Origin: Caloranaerobacter ferrireducens
Lineage (GTDB): Bacteria; Bacillota; Clostridia; Tissierellales; Thermohalobacteraceae
NCBI RefSeq assembly: GCF_001730685.1
Contig: NZ_MDJR01000002.1
Location: 1 to 64,000, forward strand
Length of the DNA: 64,000 nt
Reading direction: 5' to 3'
Below the pieces are notes generated by a model. That model did no database searches and had not been told where the DNA came from. It worked only from the letters and a program-made list of their open reading frames with translations. Both the position numbers and the translations under genes were made by a program. Shown in pieces: positions 25,780 to 33,334 of this stretch (positions within the stretch are counted from its first letter, which is position 1; every line of letters starts with the position of its first letter).

Positions 25780-27333
25780 ATGTGGGAAACGATTTTTGTT
25801 GATGGGGTTAAGTATATAGTTAAGAAGAATATAAAAATAAATGATGTGTTATTAAAGATTTATATCAAATCTGCAAAAAAAGCCAAAAAAGACATGATGC
25901 ATATTTACGATATAAAAATTTATTTTGATCAGAAATTATTTAAGGAGAAAATACAGAATTTATTTATTATTACAAAATTTCATTCATTAAATGAAAAAGA
26001 TAGACAAGAGATATTTGTAAATACTTTAATAAACAATGGAATTGTTATGTTTGAAGCAAAAGATAGATATCTTAATGAAGAAGAAATAATTAATTATACA
26101 AAGTTATTTTATAAGTTTATTCAGAACAAAGTTAAAATAGAAATTATTAATAATGAATATGGATTTAGGGAATATAATAAAATACAACTTGATACTATTA
26201 GAGAAGAAATAGAAGAACTCAAAAACGATAAAAGAGTGTTAGAAAATATCATTAATGAGAGAGAGTATTATAAAAAAGAATTTACAAAGGCTCAGCAAGA
26301 ATATAATAGATTGTTACTTGAACATGAAAAACTAAAAAAATTAGTTCATAAAAATGAAGAATTAGATAATCTATTACAGCAATCTATATCAATTGGCATT
26401 ACAGACAAGATTAAATATGATTTAGAACTTGCATTTGAATGGTACTCACATGAAGCATATAGAAATGCATTAAATATTCTAAAAAAATATAATGATATTT
26501 TAAAAGACAATCATATTTTTAATTACTTTTATGCTAATTCTCTTTATAAGGAAAAAGAGTATGATAAAGCAATTCAAATTTACGAAACTAGAATTTTCAC
26601 AAATGGTCAATTAAATAAATATACCGATAAAATGAAGAAGTATTTATATTTTTATTATGGAGACAGTCTTTTAAATACGAAGAGATATGCTGAAGCATTT
26701 CAGCAATTTAAAAATGCTAAAGATATTGATGAAAATTTTATTGAAGCAATATTTAATATGGGCCTTAGTAAGTTTAATCAATCTATTATTATAAGACAAG
26801 ATGGCTTTGCGTTTATAGAAGAATATATAAGAGAAGCGAAAGAATATTTTTATATTGTAAAAAATAAAAAGAAATATTTAGAACAGTGCTGTTTCAATTT
26901 AGCGATAATTGAGAGAATGTTAGGAAATCTTAATCAAGCAATTGAATTTTTTATTTTATCAAGTAATCTATTAGAAGATATAAGTTTGAGAATTCAGTGT
27001 TATACAGAATTAATTGAATCGTATTTATTAAGAAATGATGATGAAAATGCAAAGAGATATATTGATAAAGTAGAAAGAATTTTAGAAGATGCTAATGATT
27101 TTGAATTAAGTAAAGTTCATAAATGGCATTTATGTCATTATTATCAAACAAGAGGAACGTATTATATAAGCATTGATTATAATAAATGTCTAGAGTCTTA
27201 CTATATGGCATATAAGATTATTCCAAATGAGCAAACGAAAGAAAATTATGAGTTTCATCTAAACAATAGGCAATCTTCAGATATTTTAGAAATAGGGAAA
27301 TATAGTATAATAAGGTCAGCCAAAATTAATTGA
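25780..27333 (+). CDS. TPR and coiled-coil protein
   Basis: Length 517 residues. The N-terminal 140 residues form an uncharacterised domain (VDGVKYIVKKNIKINDVLLK). A coiled coil follows (about 145-205, IREEIEELKNDKRVLENII), then a C-terminal array of tetratricopeptide-type helical hairpins: ALNILKKYNDILKDNHIFNY, YANSLYKEKEYDKAIQIYE, YAEAFQQFKNAKDID, LAIIERMLGNLNQAIEFF. ATG 25780 follows AAGAGGCGATAACA. TPR arrays bind proteins, and here the likely partner is the nuclease encoded 42 bp downstream. No catalytic motif is visible. Also resembles kinesin-light-chain-like sensors in shape only. Confidence 0.75.
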   Translation: MWETIFVDGVKYIVKKNIKINDVLLKIYIKSAKKAKKDMMHIYDIKIYFDQKLFKEKIQNLFIITKFHSLNEKDRQEIFVNTLINNGIVMFEAKDRYLNEEEIINYTKLFYKFIQNKVKIEIINNEYGFREYNKIQLDTIREEIEELKNDKRVLENIINEREYYKKEFTKAQQEYNRLLLEHEKLKKLVHKNEELDNLLQQSISIGITDKIKYDLELAFEWYSHEAYRNALNILKKYNDILKDNHIFNYFYANSLYKEKEYDKAIQIYETRIFTNGQLNKYTDKMKKYLYFYYGDSLLNTKRYAEAFQQFKNAKDIDENFIEAIFNMGLSKFNQSIIIRQDGFAFIEEYIREAKEYFYIVKNKKKYLEQCCFNLAIIERMLGNLNQAIEFFILSSNLLEDISLRIQCYTELIESYLLRNDDENAKRYIDKVERILEDANDFELSKVHKWHLCHYYQTRGTYYISIDYNKCLESYYMAYKIIPNEQTKENYEFHLNNRQSSDILEIGKYSIIRSAKIN

Positions 27334-27375
27334 GGTGTTAAAAATATTTTATAGTTAATGTTTGGAGTTGAAGTT

Positions 27376-28452
27376 ATGAGTCTGTTTGGAAGATTATATG
27401 ATTTACTTAAAAGTTCTTCTTCAAATGTAAGAGAGGATTACCTTTCAGAAATATTTGCAGAAGTATTAAAAGATAGAAATATACTTATTGATTTTGTTGA
27501 GAAATTTATTGGATTAAGCATTATAGAGTTGAGACAAGTAAATATAGAAACCCAAAAAACATATAGCAAACTTGTCAATCATAATATGGACAGTAGACCT
27601 GATATAGTTATTCAATTTAAAGATAGAAAATCAACAAAAATTTATACAATTTTTGTTGAATCTAAGTTGTCAGCAATAGAAGGGGACAAGCAGTTGCAAA
27701 GATATGCTGAACACCTTGGTAGAATAAAGAATGAATATTTTGCTGAGACTTATCTTTTATATTTAACAGAAAGTTTTGATCCTAAAAATGAAAAAAATAT
27801 TTTTACGAATGGTAAAACATGTGAGTTTTTGCAGTATAGATGGTATCAAGTTTATGAGTGGTTAAGAGAAATACCATTTAACAATATGTTAAAAGATTGT
27901 TTATTAGAATATATGGAGGAGATGGGAATGGATAAGTCAAGAAAGTTTTTACCTCAAGATATCTATGCACTTCAAAACAGCAGAAGGTTATTCCAAATGA
28001 TTGATGAAATATTAGATGGTAAAATTGATGAAATATTCAATAATAATTTTGGGCGACCATTTCAAATAAGTAATAGATTTACACAACTTAGATATCATGA
28101 TAGATATGTAAAATCTGTATCATTATCAAAAGGGAACTTAGGTATATATGTAGGAATTCAGTTGACCGATGAAATATATCCTTTATGTAGTGTTGCTTTA
28201 GAGGTTTCACCTAAAAATCAGCAAAGAAACGTGATATTAAAGGCTGCAAAAGAATTCATTGGCAAAAATCCAGAATTTGAAATTGCTTATTTGGAAGATG
28301 AAAATGAATGGGGATTTCTATACTGTGAAAAACCATTAATTGAATTTATGATAGAGGAAGATCATATAAAAGCAATAGAAAAATTTTTTATTGAAGGCCT
28401 TAGTAAATTAGTGGAGTTTAAAGTTAAAAATCCTGAAATAAACTGGGGCTAG
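27376..28452 (+). CDS. PD-(D/E)XK nuclease-superfamily protein
   Basis: Length 358 residues. Start ATG 27376 after GGAGTTGAAGTT. The N-terminal half has the restriction-fold core: Glu in NVREDYLSEIFAEVL (about 20), Asp76 in SRPDIVIQF, and Glu95-x-Lys97 in IFVESKLSA, followed by QLQRYAEHL. All catalytic positions are intact. The C-terminal 150 residues are a separate mixed alpha/beta domain ending in KAIEKFFIEGLSKL. Proteins of this family act as DNA nucleases in defence. It is the last gene of the trio with the TPR protein and ends before a strong terminator. The substrate is unknown. Confidence 0.8.
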   Translation: MSLFGRLYDLLKSSSSNVREDYLSEIFAEVLKDRNILIDFVEKFIGLSIIELRQVNIETQKTYSKLVNHNMDSRPDIVIQFKDRKSTKIYTIFVESKLSAIEGDKQLQRYAEHLGRIKNEYFAETYLLYLTESFDPKNEKNIFTNGKTCEFLQYRWYQVYEWLREIPFNNMLKDCLLEYMEEMGMDKSRKFLPQDIYALQNSRRLFQMIDEILDGKIDEIFNNNFGRPFQISNRFTQLRYHDRYVKSVSLSKGNLGIYVGIQLTDEIYPLCSVALEVSPKNQQRNVILKAAKEFIGKNPEFEIAYLEDENEWGFLYCEKPLIEFMIEEDHIKAIEKFFIEGLSKLVEFKVKNPEINWG

Positions 28453-28508
28453 AAATATAGTTTACTAATTTAAAATGTAGAGAACTTAAATTATAAGATT
28501 GATTAGTA

Positions 28509-28546
28509 AATAGATATGGGCAGTTTTAAACTGCCCATATCTATTT
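28509..28546. terminator. Bidirectional terminator after nuclease gene
   Basis: A near-perfect palindrome (about 17 bp per arm, AGATATGGGCAGTTT / AAACTGCCCATATCT) flanked by A-rich left and T-rich right sequence. Confidence 0.85.
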
Positions 28547-28626
28547 AAAAGGGTATTTTGCCAAAAAATATTAGTATATTTTCAAATTATATTATTAGAT
28601 TTAATTATTTTTTTATTAATTAAATA

Positions 28627-28905
28627 TTATTCTAATGTAGCACGATAGCCAAAATACGCCATCATGACATGGAGTATTATACCTGCAAAGAGGTTTCTAA
28701 AAAAATAATGTTCTGCATAAGTGCTATTTGATAGTATATAAATGTAAATACCTGTAGGTACTAGCCATGCCGAAAAATAAATCCTTTTAATTATTTTTTT
28801 TACTTTTTCAGTCATATAATCTTCTACAATAAACATTAAAAGATTGAATGCAACACAGTAAATAGCCAAACATGTAAAAATAATTCTTAAATAATTGCCT
28901 ATCAT
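28627..28905 (-). CDS. Small membrane protein (92 aa)
   Basis: ATG 28905 follows TAAGGAGGAATTAAAA. Three predicted membrane segments: about 5-27 (LRIIFTCLAIYCVAFNLLMF), 43-60 (FSAWLVPTGIYIYIL) and 68-87 (FFRNLFAGIILHVMMAYFGY). No recognised family. It lies upstream of, and divergent from, the broken copy of a DUF1444-like gene, and the arrangement is repeated at 29729-30845. Confidence 0.65.
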   Translation of the reverse strand: MIGNYLRIIFTCLAIYCVAFNLLMFIVEDYMTEKVKKIIKRIYFSAWLVPTGIYIYILSNSTYAEHYFFRNLFAGIILHVMMAYFGYRATLE

Positions 28906-29074
28906 TTTTTAATTCCTCCTTATTGTTTTTCTAATTTTTATATAATCTTACAATTAAATTTCAAGTTAAATTTTTATTTTTTTATAAATAAATACTTGAA
29001 AATATAAATATTTTTTAATTAGAATCTATCAAGTTTGGAAATTGATGTTATTAAGGCATATAGGAAGAATTGAA

Positions 29075-29588
29075 TTGAAACTTGATAAAGTTTTCCTATA
29101 ATAGAATCTAAGGATTTTACAGTAGATGAAGATATAGGTTTTATAAGAGAAGAATTTACGAATGATTTAGATATTTTATATGTAGTAAATATAGGGAATA
29201 TTTACAGGTTTATAACCAAACATGATAATATAGATATAAAAGAAAAGAACTAAAAAAGCAACAAAGAATAATATCAATAAAATCTATAATGTTCTAGTAG
29301 AATTAGATAAAAATTATAGGTTTATATACTAGGGTTTACATCCAATTTAGGGGTTTCAATGTTATTGTCAGACAAGTTTATGAAACAGGTTTATAAAAAA
29401 TTAGGAAAGAGTTTTTGTTTACTATATTTTCATAAATTTAACAATTGCTAAAGATAGTTATAAATATATTGAATTACTACAATTATTGATTAAGACAACA
29501 TTAGATGAGAAGAAGATATCAAATAGAGTTTACAGATGTAAATACAGTGACATTTGATATGCTAAGCCAAAACAGAATTTTAAAATAG
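29075..29588 (+). pseudogene. Decayed tandem copy of the DUF1444-like gene
   Basis: Nucleotide similarity to the intact gene at 30087 extends through the upstream region (28918-29075 versus 29940-30087). After the TTG start the first about 230 bp are deleted, apparently between short ATAAAG repeats. Frameshifts and stops follow (for example the TAA near 29250). Readable blocks include REEFTNDLDILYVVNIGNIY. A terminator (AATTCCCTTTG / CAAAGGGAATTTTT, about 29600-29632) also matches the one after the intact copy. Confidence 0.8.
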
Positions 29589-29728
29589 ATAATAAGAAAT
29601 TCCCTTTGGGTTAGTACAAAGGGAATTTTTCTATATATTTGAGCGGTTGAGGGTATTTTAATTATAAAAAAATTAAAAGTCAAATTTTTATATTAAAATA
29701 TAAAAAATAATATCAATAAAAGGTTGTT

Positions 29729-29920
29729 TTAAGAATTGACATTATCTTTATAAAAAAACTTTTTTTCAATTGTGTTGACAAAATTAAATAGTTGAATAAA
29801 TGAGGCTATTATGTATGTTGTTATAACTATTTTTACAAAACTATTTTCAATTATAATATTAAGTAAAGCAAGTATAATATTACATACTATTAACCTTCTT
29901 AAAGATTTAAATAATAACAT
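29729..29920 (-). CDS. Small membrane protein (63 aa)
   Basis: ATG 29920 follows AAGGAGGTATATCA. Two hydrophobic segments (LIVCNIILALLNIII; IVITTYIIASFIQLF) and a basic C-terminus. In the tandem duplication it occupies the place of the 28627 gene, but the sequences are not clearly similar. Function unknown. Confidence 0.55.
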   Translation of the reverse strand: MLLFKSLRRLIVCNIILALLNIIIENSFVKIVITTYIIASFIQLFNFVNTIEKKFFYKDNVNS

Positions 29921-30086
29921 TGATATACCTCCTTATTATGTTTTTCTAATTTTTATATAATCTTACAATTAAGTTTCAAGTCAAATTTTTATTTTTTTTA
30001 AATAAATACTTGAAAACATAAATACTTTTTAATTAAAATGCATCTAGTTTAGAAATTGATATTAAGGCATATAAGGAGGAATTAAA

Positions 30087-30845
30087 TTGAAACTTGATAA
30101 AGAACAATTTAAATTTAAATTATTAAATGATATAAAAAAAGTATATGAAAATGCTGAACTAAATAAAGAACTCATTACTTTTGAATTTGGAACACTAGAA
30201 GTTATAATTGATACTAAAGATATGTATAAATTGTATGGGAAATCAAAAAACAACTATAATACAGTCAAAAAACACTGCTTAAATGCTGTAAAAGAAATTA
30301 TAGAAGAGACGAGATTTAAGGTGAATTATAATAAAGTTTTTCCAATTATAAAACCTAAAGATTTTGGATCAGATAAAGAAATAAATTTTATAAGAGAAGA
30401 ATTTACAGATGATTTAGATATTTTATATGCAGTAGACATGGGGGATATTTACAGATTTGTGACTAAACATGATAATGTAGATATAGAATTATTAAAAAAA
30501 TCAGCAATAAATAATATAAACAAAATATATAATGTCTTAGTAAAATTAGATGAAGAATTATCAGTTTACACATTAGGCTTTACAACAGATCTAGGGAGCT
30601 CAATGATTTTATCAAAAAACTTTATAAAACAGATTTATAGGAAGGTTGGAAAGAGTTTTTTATTTGCAATACCTTTTAATGGTACTTTAGTAGTTGCAGA
30701 GAATAATGACAAATATATAGATTATTTAAATGAATTAATAAAAATGATACAAGAAATTGATAAAATATCTGACAGTGTATATAAATATGAAGATAATAAA
30801 ATAGAATATGCGACTAAAAGAAGAATTTTAAAAATAATAAAATAA
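30087..30845 (+). CDS. DUF1444 (YtpQ-like) family protein
   Basis: Length 252 residues. Starts at TTG 30087 after AAGGAGGAATTAAA; no ATG is available. Blocks such as VFPIIKPKDFG, DLDILYAVDMGDIYRFV, LLKKSAINNINKIYNVL and TDLGSSMILSKNF match the pattern of B. subtilis YtpQ-type proteins (DUF1444), cytoplasmic proteins of unknown function. It is preceded by a decayed copy of itself, so the locus has been duplicated within the element. A terminator (GGTTCCCTTTG / CAAAGGGAACC, T7) follows at 30858-30895. Confidence 0.75.
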   Translation: MKLDKEQFKFKLLNDIKKVYENAELNKELITFEFGTLEVIIDTKDMYKLYGKSKNNYNTVKKHCLNAVKEIIEETRFKVNYNKVFPIIKPKDFGSDKEINFIREEFTDDLDILYAVDMGDIYRFVTKHDNVDIELLKKSAINNINKIYNVLVKLDEELSVYTLGFTTDLGSSMILSKNFIKQIYRKVGKSFLFAIPFNGTLVVAENNDKYIDYLNELIKMIQEIDKISDSVYKYEDNKIEYATKRRILKIIK

Positions 30846-30893
30846 CAAAATAATTAAAAGGTTCCCTTTGCTGCAAACAAAGGGAACCTTTTT

Positions 30894-31178
30894 TTATGAA
30901 AGTTCTAACTTTATTGTGTTTAATAATTTTATAATATTTGGGATATTGAATTTTAAATTATTGTATTCAATATTATCTAGTTTTTCTATTATACTGATAT
31001 AGTAATTAATTCTGCTAATATATGATGAACAAATTTCTTTATTGTGTCCAAATAGAAAGTGGTTAATTAACAAGTTCATCGCTTCTTTAGCAAGAGATTT
31101 GTCTTCATATCCAAAATTATTTTTAATGATATGCAAGAAATAATTTATTTCTAGTTTAAGAACTTCTAGTTGTATCAT
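30894..31178 (-). CDS. Hypothetical protein (94 aa)
   Basis: I start at the second in-frame Met (31178), placed after GGAGGTGATCTAC; a first Met at 31193 lies upstream of that ribosome site. All-helical appearance (MIQLEVLKLEINYFLHIIKN ... IKLLNTIKLEL), with two Cys-free hydrophobic repeats. No family recognised. Convergent with the DUF1444 gene, sharing its terminator. Confidence 0.55.
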   Translation of the reverse strand: MIQLEVLKLEINYFLHIIKNNFGYEDKSLAKEAMNLLINHFLFGHNKEICSSYISRINYYISIIEKLDNIEYNNLKFNIPNIIKLLNTIKLELS

Positions 31179-31401
31179 GTAGATCACCTCCATTTAATTT
31201 CCAGCATTATAAACACATTTATATGTATTTTCAAATTTTTATGCTGTTTTTTAAAAAAATTATGTTTAAAAGTTTTGTTTACAGATTATTACAGTTATAT
31301 TAAAAAAGTCCAATGTTAAACACAAAATGATTTTTTTGTGTTAGTATAAAAATACATTAATAAAAATTGAGAAAAAACCTATTTAAATAGGAGGGATAAA
31401 A

Positions 31402-31596
31402 ATGCTAAAAAGAATAGCAAGTCTTTTAATTGCAAATATTGCTGGACTAGTTGTATTTTATTTGATGTATAAAGCAGGAATATACTTAAATGTTCCTTTA
31501 CTAGAAAAATATTATTTAATACCATTCACAGCATTAATTGCATATTTAATATTTGAAGATTATAAAGGAATAAAAAATTATTTAAAATATCAGTAA
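31402..31596 (+). CDS. Small membrane protein (64 aa)
   Basis: ATG 31402 follows AGGAGGGATAAAA. Two membrane segments: about 5-25 (IASLLIANIAGLVVFYLMY) and 35-52 (LIPFTALIAYLIF), with a short charged tail. Last gene before attR; the 31597-32072 stretch beyond it is A+T-rich and holds nothing I can identify except a weak hairpin near 31621. Confidence 0.55.
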   Translation: MLKRIASLLIANIAGLVVFYLMYKAGIYLNVPLLEKYYLIPFTALIAYLIFEDYKGIKNYLKYQ

Positions 31597-32072
31597 TAAA
31601 AAGTCAGTGCATAAGTATAGATTTCTCCTGTTTAATGGCAGGGGAATTTTACTTTATTAGCAATTGATGGGGTTGTTAGGTTGGTAAAAGAACGTTATAG
31701 TTAAATAAGAAAGGTTAAAAAGTTTTTAAAAAGTCGGGATAAGATAAAAAACTTAATTTGTTGTTTAAAAAATTTTTGAATAAGAGACGCTTATAAGAAA
31801 TATTTAATTTAAAAAATATTGATATATAGCCTGAATGACAATATTGAATAATTGTGTTTAACTACTAATAGAAATTAGTATAGATATATGCAGAAAAATA
31901 AAATGAAATATTGTTTTGAAAACTAAATGGATTAAATGGATATGTAAATTGACATTTTAATAGAAGTGTGTTAATTTGTGAGTGTATATGATTAAAATCA
32001 GGTGGACTATACAAACAAAATTTTTGTAAAATGGCTAAATAACTGGGATTCAGGCATGTCATCAATTTGTTG

Positions 32073-32123
32073 TGACTTCGAATCAGTTGGTCGGGGGTTC
32101 GAGTCCCTCAGGGCGCACCAGAA
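32073..32123 (+). repeat. attR core (51-bp direct repeat)
   Basis: Identical to 1401-1451. It contains the tRNA-Arg 3' half from the anticodon stem to CCA but no 5' half, so it is not a tRNA gene. It marks the right end of the element; the original chromosomal terminator follows at 32168. Confidence 0.95.
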
Positions 32124-32167
32124 TAATTAAACCATTTCATTAAGGAAAGTTGAATTTTGCTTAAAAC

Positions 32168-32207
32168 AGCTCATCTGGTTTTATCTGTTCAGATGAGCTA
32201 TTTTTTT
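32168..32207 (+). terminator. Displaced original tRNA-Arg terminator
   Basis: Stem AGCTCATCTG / CAGATGAGCT followed by ATTTTTTT, 45 bp after the tRNA fragment. In the unintegrated chromosome this would directly follow tRNA-Arg. Confidence 0.8.
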
Positions 32208-32320
32208 ATAATCCATAGAAAATTATACTTCTTGTTAAACTGTGGATAATTTTAAATATAATTTCTGTTTATGGATTTCAACAAAATCTTCCTTAATTTA
32301 TTTAAATCGAAAATTTTGTT
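32207..32320 (+). repeat. Dispersed two-hairpin repeat, copy R2 (short form)
   Basis: Same family and orientation as R1; TATAATCCATAGAAAATTAT at the start and AAATTTTGTT at the end, with some stem mismatches. R1 and R2 would flank tRNA-Arg at about 0.2 kb on each side in the chromosome without the element. Confidence 0.88.
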
Positions 32321-32411
32321 TTTTAAAAAATTGACATTTGATATATATTTTTAATAGAATATAGATTAAGTTTAATATTTTACCATTTTATTATGTTTGG
32401 GGGTCAATTAA

Positions 32412-33275
32412 ATGAAAAAATATTTAAGAATGTTTGGCAGTGTTTTATTATTAATAAGTTTATATGTTATACCTCAATTTATTGCAGGAGCTGTATTAGG
32501 GGTGGTTATTGCACTTAATAATATTGAAAAAGCTCAAGATCCAGCTTTTTTACAACAGATGATCAATGCAAATATTCAATATGCAATGCTTTTAGGAATA
32601 GTGATTTCTACACTAATATTCTTTATTGGATATAGTAAGATGAAAGATAAAATTAGAAACTGTGATTTTACACCAATTAGCTTTAAAAATACTACATTCG
32701 CCGTGCTTATTGGATTTTTGTTAAATATTTTTATCAGTTTAATACTTATGTTAATTCAAACGAGTAAAACATTTATGAATTCATCAGATATTCAAGAAGT
32801 TTTTTCTAATTATGCTGAAAATGTAGGTTTTTTAATGGATGGTAATATTATAACTGTTCTTTTAATAATTGGGATTTTGGTACCTATTTTTGAAGAAATT
32901 CTATATAGAGGGTTAATATATAAAAGATTGGTTGAAGATATTAATATATGGGTAGCTATAATTATACAAGCTATTTTGTTTGGATTAACTCATTTTAATT
33001 TAATACAAGGATTATATACGTTTGTATTAGGGATTATATTGGCATTAACTTATCATTGGGTAAAGTCAATATGGGCACCAATTATTATACACATAACTTT
33101 TAACTCTGCTAATTATGTTGTGAACTTTATATTGCCATTAGTTGAGAATAGTACAGTTGGTATTATTATTACTTCAGTAATCAGTATTGCATTTATTTTG
33201 ATTATACTATATAAAATCAGAAAAGATTACATTGGAAAATATGATGAAACAAATGAAGTTACGGCTATTGCTTAA
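32412..33275 (+). CDS. CPBP-family intramembrane metalloprotease
   Basis: Length 287 residues with about eight membrane segments. Abi/CPBP motifs: FEEILYRGLIYKRL (EExxxR, about 162), LFGLTHFN (His motif 2) and APIIIHITFNSAN (His/Asn). Predicted glutamate-type protease in the inner membrane related to CAAX prenyl endopeptidases. ATG 32412 follows TTTGGGGGTCAATTAA. Stand-alone gene, first chromosomal gene to the right of the element. A second CPBP gene is at 53032. The natural substrate is unknown. Confidence 0.88.
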   Translation: MKKYLRMFGSVLLLISLYVIPQFIAGAVLGVVIALNNIEKAQDPAFLQQMINANIQYAMLLGIVISTLIFFIGYSKMKDKIRNCDFTPISFKNTTFAVLIGFLLNIFISLILMLIQTSKTFMNSSDIQEVFSNYAENVGFLMDGNIITVLLIIGILVPIFEEILYRGLIYKRLVEDINIWVAIIIQAILFGLTHFNLIQGLYTFVLGIILALTYHWVKSIWAPIIIHITFNSANYVVNFILPLVENSTVGIIITSVISIAFILIILYKIRKDYIGKYDETNEVTAIA

Positions 33276-33280
33276 GTTAA

Positions 33281-33319
33281 ATTTAAAATAGAGATGAAAT
33301 ATTCATCTCTATTTTAAAT
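33281..33319. terminator. Bidirectional terminator, CPBP / lipoprotein
   Basis: Perfect palindrome of about 19 bp per arm (ATTTAAAATAGAGATGAA and its complement) between two convergent genes. Confidence 0.85.
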
Positions 33320-33334
33320 TTTATCTCTTATGGT

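Larger units (their letters stand above)
1401..32123 (+). mobile_element. Integrated plasmid-like element in tRNA-Arg (about 30.7 kb)
   Basis: The element is bounded by a perfect 51-bp direct repeat, and a tyrosine integrase reads inward 150 bp from the left end. Contents include ParM/ParR-like partition genes, iterons, primase, AAA+ helicase, a second tyrosine recombinase, several anti-phage-type genes, decayed transposons and many small unknown genes. There are no virion, relaxase or conjugation genes. It is visibly more A+T-rich than the flanks and lacks the dispersed chromosomal repeat found six times outside it. I infer an element able to excise and replicate as a plasmid; mobilisation would need a helper. 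Confidence 0.9.

Noticed and set aside
32073-32123. Second tRNA gene
   Set aside because: Only the 3' half is present, without acceptor 5' strand or D arm; it is the attR core.
1401-32123. Prophage
   Set aside because: No terminase, portal, capsid, tail, holin or lysin gene; partition and iterons point to a plasmid-like element.
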